A program made the position numbers and the translations under genes. A stretch of DNA of 38,452 nt, taken from positions 1 through 38,452 of the forward strand of contig NZ_JFBD01000071.1 of NCBI RefSeq assembly GCF_000709085.1. The letters run 5' to 3'. Under the pieces are notes generated by a model. It ran no database searches. It was not told where the DNA came from and saw nothing but the letters and a program-made list of their open reading frames with translations. This document shows, piece by piece, positions 35,571-38,452 of the stretch (its first letter is position 1; each line of letters starts with the position of its first letter). Source of the stretch: Virgibacillus alimentarius (lineage in GTDB: Bacteria > Bacillota > Bacilli > Bacillales > Amphibacillaceae).

Positions 35571-36137
35571 TTATTCATTTGCACCTAGTATTTTTTTTCG
35601 ATCAAAAGGCCAGTAAATTAGGCTTGTCTTTCCTACAACTTGATCCATCGACACCACACCAAACATTCTGCTATCTGTTGAATTTTCTCGATTATCCCCG
35701 AGAACAAGCACATGATCTTCTGGAATTGTCTCATAACCACCAGGGAGGTCTTCCAATTTAAAATCATTTGTTAACGTTTGATATGACTTTATTTTATTTT
35801 TTTGATCTTTTAAGAAAGGTTCTTCCACTTCTTCACCGTCAATATACAGCACATTATCCTTTACCTGTACATGTTCACCAGGTAAACCAATCACTCGTTT
35901 GATAAAATCCTTTTGAACGGAAGCGTGAAATACGACAATATCAAAGCGTTCTGGTTCGCTTATGCGGTAGTTAAATTTATTTACAATCATCTGATCCCGA
36001 TCATGAAGCGTTGGTAGCATGGAAGGTCCATCTACGATAATTGGGGCAAAAAAGAACATCCGAATAATAAATGCTAATGCAAAAGCGATTAATATAGCTT
36101 TTATCCAATCAAACCAATCACTCTTCCGTTTAGCCAT
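35571..36137 (-). CDS. lepB: Signal peptidase I (LepB/Sip type)
   Basis: Membrane-bound protease that removes signal peptides outside the cell membrane. The 188-residue product has one N-terminal membrane helix near 11-30, the catalytic Ser39 in DGPSMLPTL, the catalytic Lys80 in DFIKRVIGLPGEHV, and the conserved LGDNRENSTDSRMFGVV box. This single-helix form is typical of Firmicutes. The start is the ATG at 36137, behind AAGGATGGG; an in-frame GTG at 36155 is less likely. It sits between rplS and rbgA, as in several halotolerant Bacillaceae. Confidence 0.94.
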   Translation of the reverse strand: MAKRKSDWFDWIKAILIAFALAFIIRMFFFAPIIVDGPSMLPTLHDRDQMIVNKFNYRISEPERFDIVVFHASVQKDFIKRVIGLPGEHVQVKDNVLYIDGEEVEEPFLKDQKNKIKSYQTLTNDFKLEDLPGGYETIPEDHVLVLGDNRENSTDSRMFGVVSMDQVVGKTSLIYWPFDRKKILGANE

Positions 36138-36185
36138 GTGATTCCCATCCTTCACTGCTGAGATTTTATTACTATGTTAAAAAGC

Positions 36186-36220
36186 AAAAAGGAGCTTGTC
36201 AATGTAGGCAAGCTCCTTTC
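36186..36220 (-). terminator. Rho-independent terminator after rplS
   Basis: On the minus strand an AAAGGAGCTTG stem pairs with CAAGCTCCTTT around a short loop, followed by a T tract. It starts 14 bases after the rplS stop and isolates rplS from lepB. Confidence 0.92.
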
Positions 36221-36233
36221 CATAACGATTTTA

Positions 36234-36578
36234 TTAGCGACGTTCTTTAATTCGTGCTGCTTTTCCACGCAGATTGCGAAGATAGTATAGTTTAGCACGG
36301 CGAACACTACCGCGTCTAACAACTTCAATTTTTGCAACTCGAGGTGAATGTACCGGGAACGTTCTCTCAACACCTACACCGTAAGAAAGTTTTCTTACTG
36401 TAAATGTTTCACTGATTCCTCCGTTTTGACGTTTGATAACTACGCCTTCAAAAATCTGTATACGCTCACGGCTACCTTCTACAACTTTCGCATGAACTTT
36501 TACCGTGTCACCTGGTCTGAAATCAGGATGGTCCGTACGTAATTGATCTTTTGTGATATCTTCAAGAATTTTTTGCAT
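36234..36578 (-). CDS. rplS: Ribosomal protein L19
   Basis: L19 sits at the 30S-50S interface of the large subunit. The 114-residue product has [57 protein letters not shown] and [15 protein letters not shown], all characteristic. An AAGGAGTGA ribosome binding site precedes the ATG. It has its own promoter and a leader of about 90 bases, and it is followed by a terminator, so it can be expressed separately from rimM-trmD. Confidence 0.99.
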   Translation of the reverse strand: MQKILEDITKDQLRTDHPDFRPGDTVKVHAKVVEGSRERIQIFEGVVIKRQNGGISETFTVRKLSYGVGVERTFPVHSPRVAKIEVVRRGSVRRAKLYYLRNLRGKAARIKERR

Positions 36579-36668
36579 TTTACTTCACTCCTTCCAAACC
36601 AATGCTCTTATCTTTTACCCGATAGCGGAACATCGTTTATACAGCTTATAGCCAAGGCTAAAGCACAT
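36579..36668 (-). promoter_or_regulatory. rplS leader, candidate L19 autoregulatory RNA
   Basis: Between the SigA-type promoter and the rplS start the transcript would have about 90 bases with a TAGCC-TTGGCTA hairpin and a second ATGTTCCGCTATCGGGT tract, ending in AAGGAGTG. Firmicutes carry a known L19 leader RNA at this position; I match it by position and hairpin presence only, not by a covariance model. Confidence 0.5.
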
Positions 36669-36674
36669 CAATAA

Positions 36675-36703
36675 ATATACCATATTGAGCCACTGACTTC
36701 AAT
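36675..36703 (-). promoter_or_regulatory. SigA-type promoter of rplS
   Basis: Minus-strand TTGAAG and TATATT are separated by 17 bases, immediately after the trmD stop and about 95 bases before rplS. Confidence 0.75.
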
Positions 36704-36720
36704 ATATTTAACAGGAATTT

Positions 36721-37458
36721 TTAATCCTGATTTTTTTTAATCTCATCTAATAATATTTGATCTTCTTCTGATAAATCCAAGTTGTAAAACAACTCTCCTC
36801 TTCGATTATATGTTCTTCTGAAAGATTCTCTCCTTCGCCAATTTTCGATATGAGCATGATTTCCGGATAGTAAAACATCTGGGACTTTCATTCCTCTAAA
36901 ATCAGCTGGACGAGTATAATGCGGATGCTCTAACAATCCTGTAGAAAATGAATCTTCAGGAGCTGAAGCAGTATTACCCAGTACATCCGGAAGAAGTCGA
37001 ACAACACTATCAACTACAACTGCCGCTCCAAGTTCACCGCCAGTTAGTACATAATCCCCAATGGATATTTCATCTGTAACAAGATGTTCTCTGATCCTTT
37101 CATCATACCCCTCATAATGACCACAAATAAATACGAGATGATCTTCCCTCGCTAATTCTTCTGCTTTTTTCTGTGTATATAATTCACCTTGCGGGCACAT
37201 CAATATGATGCGCGGCCTCTCTTGTTGCTCATTTGTGACCGCTTCTACTGCATCAAAAATCGGCTGTGCAGCTAAAACCATTCCTGCACCGCCTCCATAT
37301 GGATAATCATCTACTTTTTTATGTTTGTTCGCTGCGTACTCTCGAAAGTCGATGAGATTACAACTGAGTTTTTCTTTTTCTTGTGCTCTTTTTAAAATGG
37401 AAGTATTGAACATGCCTGAAAGCATGTCCGGGAATAGCGTTAATATATCAATATGCAT
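36721..37458 (-). CDS. trmD: TrmD, tRNA (guanine-N1)-methyltransferase
   Basis: TrmD methylates G37 next to the anticodon and prevents +1 frameshifting. The 245-residue SPOUT protein shows the knotted SAM site: [29 protein letters not shown] and [22 protein letters not shown]. The [17 protein letters not shown] segment contains the substrate-binding loop. The start ATG shares one base with the rimM stop (TAATG), implying coupled translation. Confidence 0.98.
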   Translation of the reverse strand: MHIDILTLFPDMLSGMFNTSILKRAQEKEKLSCNLIDFREYAANKHKKVDDYPYGGGAGMVLAAQPIFDAVEAVTNEQQERPRIILMCPQGELYTQKKAEELAREDHLVFICGHYEGYDERIREHLVTDEISIGDYVLTGGELGAAVVVDSVVRLLPDVLGNTASAPEDSFSTGLLEHPHYTRPADFRGMKVPDVLLSGNHAHIENWRRRESFRRTYNRRGELFYNLDLSEEDQILLDEIKKNQD

Positions 37459-37973
37459 TAATCAAACAGTCCTTCCATTGGCTTAATAATTACTTTTTTT
37501 GCTGGGACATCTACTTCAATAACAACATCATCAATATAAGGAATTAAGATATCTTTACCTATTTCTTGTTTAACAACCCATACATCATTGGCTCCTGGTG
37601 ATAAAATTTCAGAAATTTCTCCTATTTTTTCACCAGTATCTGTAAAAACTGTATTTCCAATAATTTCATGGTAGTAGTATTCGCCTTCTTCCAATTCAGT
37701 TAATTGTTTTTCGGTAATCTTCAAATACATTCCTTTAAAAGGCGCAACGTCGTTAATCGAATCATAGCCTTTAAAATGCATTAGCTCAAAGCCCTTATGG
37801 TTGCGATGGCCATCTATAACAAGCGGAATAGGATTTTCATTCTCTTCTACTGCATATAATGTTTCACCTACATTAAACCGTTCATCAAAGTCACTGATCC
37901 GCTTTACTTTTACTTCCCCTTGAATTCCATGTGTATTTATAATTTTTCCTACACTAAACATATTCATGTTCAC
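37458..37973 (-). CDS. rimM: RimM, 16S rRNA processing/30S maturation factor
   Basis: RimM helps mature the 30S head and binds S19. The 171-residue product has the N-terminal domain ([20 protein letters not shown]) and the C-terminal PRC-barrel ([51 protein letters not shown]). The start is a GTG at 37973 behind AGGTGATAAA; an ATG at 37967 is an alternative. It follows ylqD by 11 bases. Confidence 0.96.
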   Translation of the reverse strand: MNMNMFSVGKIINTHGIQGEVKVKRISDFDERFNVGETLYAVEENENPIPLVIDGHRNHKGFELMHFKGYDSINDVAPFKGMYLKITEKQLTELEEGEYYYHEIIGNTVFTDTGEKIGEISEILSPGANDVWVVKQEIGKDILIPYIDDVVIEVDVPAKKVIIKPMEGLFD

Positions 37974-37984
37974 TTTATCACCTG

Positions 37985-38374
37985 CTATTTTTCAATTCGA
38001 ATAACGGTTTGGTCTTTAATAACTATTGCCTGTTCTCCCATAATGTCATCCCAATGCGATCCTTCCTTAACTTCAACAAGAGCTTCAACTTCTCCTTCTA
38101 TAATTTCATTTCCTAATTCCAGCGTGTCCAATTGTTCAATCTTAAAGTCAACTAATTTTATTTTTTCTTTACGATTAGCTACTTCTTGCTGGAAACGCTT
38201 ATCTATCTCTATATTAGGTATTCCCGTCTTATTTTTTAATTTTTTTTGTTCAAATAATAATTGTTGACACTCTTGTTCAAGCCGCATTTTCGACTTTAAA
38301 AATTTTGTATGTAGCTCAGCTTTGCTTTTCTCTGTGAGAATTTGCTTAATTTGTACTTTTTTGATTATTTGCAT
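37985..38374 (-). CDS. ylqD: YlqD family protein, conserved, function unknown
   Basis: The 129-residue product matches the YlqD family in length and position (rpsP-ylqC-ylqD-rimM in B. subtilis). It has an N-terminal IIKKVQIKQILTEKSKAEL segment, a charged coiled coil to about residue 85, and a C-terminal beta-type part ending VGDWDD-like with SHWDDIMGEQAIVIKDQTVIRI. The ATG at 38374 has a GGGAGAGAGGAAA ribosome binding site. No catalytic motif is visible. The 78 bases upstream to the window edge hold no gene I can identify. Confidence 0.88.
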   Translation of the reverse strand: MQIIKKVQIKQILTEKSKAELHTKFLKSKMRLEQECQQLLFEQKKLKNKTGIPNIEIDKRFQQEVANRKEKIKLVDFKIEQLDTLELGNEIIEGEVEALVEVKEGSHWDDIMGEQAIVIKDQTVIRIEK

Positions 38375-38452
38375 GTATTTTCCTCTCTCCCACTAAAAAC
38401 CACTAAATATTTAACAGGTACATGTACAGAGATTATAAATAATTGTAAAAAA

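Overview
The window is low-GC Gram-positive DNA from a member of the Bacillaceae. The protein matches point to the Oceanobacillus/Virgibacillus-like side of the family, but I cannot name a genus from sequence alone. Every supported gene lies on the minus strand, so the biological 5' end is at the right-hand side. Gene order follows the well-known Bacillus block ylqD-rimM-trmD-rplS-lepB-rbgA-rnhB-ylqG-ylqH-sucC-sucD-dprA-topA-xerC-hslV-hslU-codY-fla/che. I see no tRNA, rRNA, IS element, prophage or CRISPR array. Non-ATG starts are common (TTG for fliM, fliQ, fliH, flhB, xerC, dprA and ylqG; GTG for flgB and hslV).

Right part (about 38.4-25.5 kb): ribosome maturation and tRNA modification (ylqD, rimM, trmD), ribosomal protein L19 with its own promoter and structured leader, signal peptidase I, the 50S-assembly GTPase RbgA, RNase HII, an orphan FliK-like/FlhB-tail-like pair (ylqG/ylqH), succinyl-CoA synthetase (sucC, sucD), DprA and topoisomerase I. 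Hairpin terminators follow rplS, rbgA, sucD and topA. A 103-codon gene of unknown function sits between topA and xerC, where Bacillus subtilis has trmFO; trmFO is not in this window.

Middle part (25.5-21.7 kb): two SigA-type promoters precede xerC-hslV-hslU-codY, which ends in a strong terminator after codY.

Left part (21.65 kb to 1): a SigA-type promoter starts the long fla/che operon: flgB, flgC, fliE, fliF, fliG, fliH, fliI, fliJ, ylxF, fliK, flgD, flgE, fliL, fliM, fliY, cheY, fliO/fliZ, fliP, fliQ, fliR, flhB, flhA, flhF, cheW, cheC, cheD and the first 12 codons of the next gene (sigD by position). Together these encode the basal body, hook, C-ring, export apparatus and part of the chemotaxis machinery.

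The most interesting signal is selective damage to this operon. flhG, cheB and cheA are absent between flhF and cheW. cheD is interrupted at an A9 tract and fliM at an A8 tract, each by one extra base relative to the family reading frame. flbD/swrD is missing between flgE and fliL, with what looks like a remnant. The fliM break separates the N-terminal CheY-P-binding peptide from an intact 292-codon body. The structural and export genes look intact, so the pattern suggests that chemotactic control and flagellar-number control were lost or are switchable, while flagellum assembly could be retained. Homopolymer sequencing error must be excluded for the two frameshifts.
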